Assembly (NCBI GenBank): GCA_963974675.1
Contig: CAXBDQ010000001.1
Span: 1-64,000, forward strand
DNA from: Porticoccus sp963974675
GTDB lineage: Bacteria > Pseudomonadota > Gammaproteobacteria > Pseudomonadales > Porticoccaceae
Reading direction: 5' to 3'
Length of the DNA stretch: 64,000 nt
Shown: positions 63,203 through 64,000 of the stretch, one piece after another
Position numbering within the stretch: the first letter of the stretch is position 1
How the letters are laid out: each line of letters opens with the position of its first letter
Made by a program: the position numbers and the translations under genes
The notes under the pieces: model-generated
What the model saw: only the letters and a program-made list of their open reading frames with translations
What the model was told of the DNA's origin: nothing
Databases searched by the model: none

Positions 63203-64000
63203 TTAAACACCGGCCTTTAATGAAGCTTCGATAAACTGGTCCAAATCTCCATCCAATACTGCCTGGCAATTACTGGTCTGAATATTGGTACGCAAATCTT
63301 TGATTCTCTGGTCATCCAGTACATAAGATCGAATCTGACTACCCCATCCAATATCTGATTTGGTATCTTCCAAAGCCTGTGCTTCTTCCGATCGTTTCAG
63401 CATTTCTTGCTCGTACAGTTTGGCCCGCAACATCTTCCAAGCCTGATCCCGGTTTTTATGTTGCGAACGCTGACTCTGACACTCGGCAACAATACCTGTT
63501 GGCTCGTGGGTCAGACGTACGGCTGAATCGGTTTTGTTCACGTGCTGACCACCGGCCCCACTCGCTCGGTAGGTATCCGTTCGCACGTCTGCCGGATTAA
63601 TATCAATGACAATATTCTCATCAATCTCCGGTGAGACAAAGACTGAACTAAAAGAGGTATGACGACGATTACCAGAATCAAAAGGTGATTTACGCACTAG
63701 GCGATGCACGCCTGTTTCAGTCCTTAACCAACCAAAGGCATACTCGCCCTCAAAACGGATAGTGGCACTTTTGATGCCAGCAACTTCACCCGCAGAGGCT
63801 TCTTCCAGCGTGGTTTTAAAACCCCTGGCTTCGCCCCAGCGCAGGTACATACGCAAAATCATTTCGGCCCAATCCTGGGCCTCGGTACCACCGGAACCCG
63901 ATTGAATCTCCAGAAATGCATTGTTAGCATCAGTTTCACCAGAGAACATACGGCGGAATTCCAGTTTTTCCAACTGGGCCGACAGCTGGGCTAGCTCTCC
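63203..64000 (-). CDS. prfB: Peptide chain release factor 2, 3' part (cut by window edge)
   Basis: 266 residues of the C-terminal part. The stop-codon recognition tripeptide SPF (in RKSPFDSGNRRHTS) marks RF2 rather than RF1, and GGQ is present in SGAGGQHVNKTDS. The first ATG/TTG-like start in frame (63973) is not the real start: the coding frame stays open to 64000. The 5' part with the programmed frameshift site expected for prfB is outside the window, so the frameshift cannot be checked. Confidence 0.95.
   Translation of the reverse strand, partial: GELAQLSAQLEKLEFRRMFSGETDANNAFLEIQSGSGGTEAQDWAEMILRMYLRWGEARGFKTTLEEASAGEVAGIKSATIRFEGEYAFGWLRTETGVHRLVRKSPFDSGNRRHTSFSSVFVSPEIDENIVIDINPADVRTDTYRASGAGGQHVNKTDSAVRLTHEPTGIVAECQSQRSQHKNRDQAWKMLRAKLYEQEMLKRSEEAQALEDTKSDIGWGSQIRSYVLDDQRIKDLRTNIQTSNCQAVLDGDLDQFIEASLKAGV

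Overview
The window is chromosomal DNA of a gammaproteobacterium, probably a marine Pseudomonadales/Cellvibrionales-type organism. This rests on gene order (aspS-yebC / ruvCAB / ybgC-tolQRAB-pal-cpoB-queE-queC-tRNA-Lys; queA-tgt-secD-secF; lptFG divergent from pepA-holC-valS; mlaFEDCB), on polyhydroxyalkanoate genes and on moderate GC content. No plasmid, phage or complete transposon is visible. The genus cannot be fixed from the sequence alone.

Layout. 1-9.1 kb (minus strand): tRNA-Lys end, queC, queE, the Tol-Pal envelope system, ybgC and ruvB-A-C. 9.1-14.4 kb: an accessory block that separates ruvC from its usual neighbour yebC; it holds decayed DNA with dispersed repeats, yibL, a hotdog thioesterase, katG and a small acidic-tailed protein. 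14.4-26.3 kb: yebC, aspS, a HIT protein, proS, a lytic transglycosylase, a cold-shock protein, secF/secD (yajC is missing), tgt and queA. 26.4 kb: tRNA-Leu(CAA) with a clear promoter and a terminator.

26.5-45.2 kb is the most plastic part. It starts with a DUF1232 gene that ends in an integron attC-like site, an unknown gene, and a peroxiredoxin whose catalytic Cys is Arg. A minus-strand gene row follows: broken acetate kinase, phosphoketolase, Na/Pi symporter with PhoU-like domain, beta-CASP metallo-hydrolase, LOG-family protein and a P-type cation ATPase. Upstream of it lies the 3' end of a PEP-CTERM protein gene fused to the acetate kinase remnant. Then come yjdM, a small unknown gene, a SulP transporter, pckA, a DUF2970 gene, a ribbon-helix-helix protein and a decayed serine-hydrolase fragment.

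45.2-64 kb returns to core functions: mlaFEDCB (retrograde phospholipid transport), a YiiX-like amidase, a PHA-granule trio (PHA_gran_rgn protein, TetR regulator, phasin), an outer-membrane protein remnant, an RDD membrane protein, lptG/lptF, pepA-holC-unknown-valS, a diguanylate cyclase with an intact I-site, lysS and the 3' part of prfB.

How the genes fit together: three envelope machines (Tol-Pal, Mla, LptFG) and Sec export; two halves of queuosine synthesis (queC/queE for preQ0, tgt/queA for insertion and maturation); four aminoacyl-tRNA synthetases; and a phosphate/acetyl-phosphate energy module around phosphoketolase that has lost its acetate kinase. No clear new multi-gene system was found. 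The best leads are the Cys-less peroxiredoxin, the cassette-like DUF1232 unit with shared repeats at 9.5/27.0 and 9.7/28.7 kb, the broken phosphoketolase operon, and a triple Shine-Dalgarno/anti-Shine-Dalgarno repeat at 43.8 kb.
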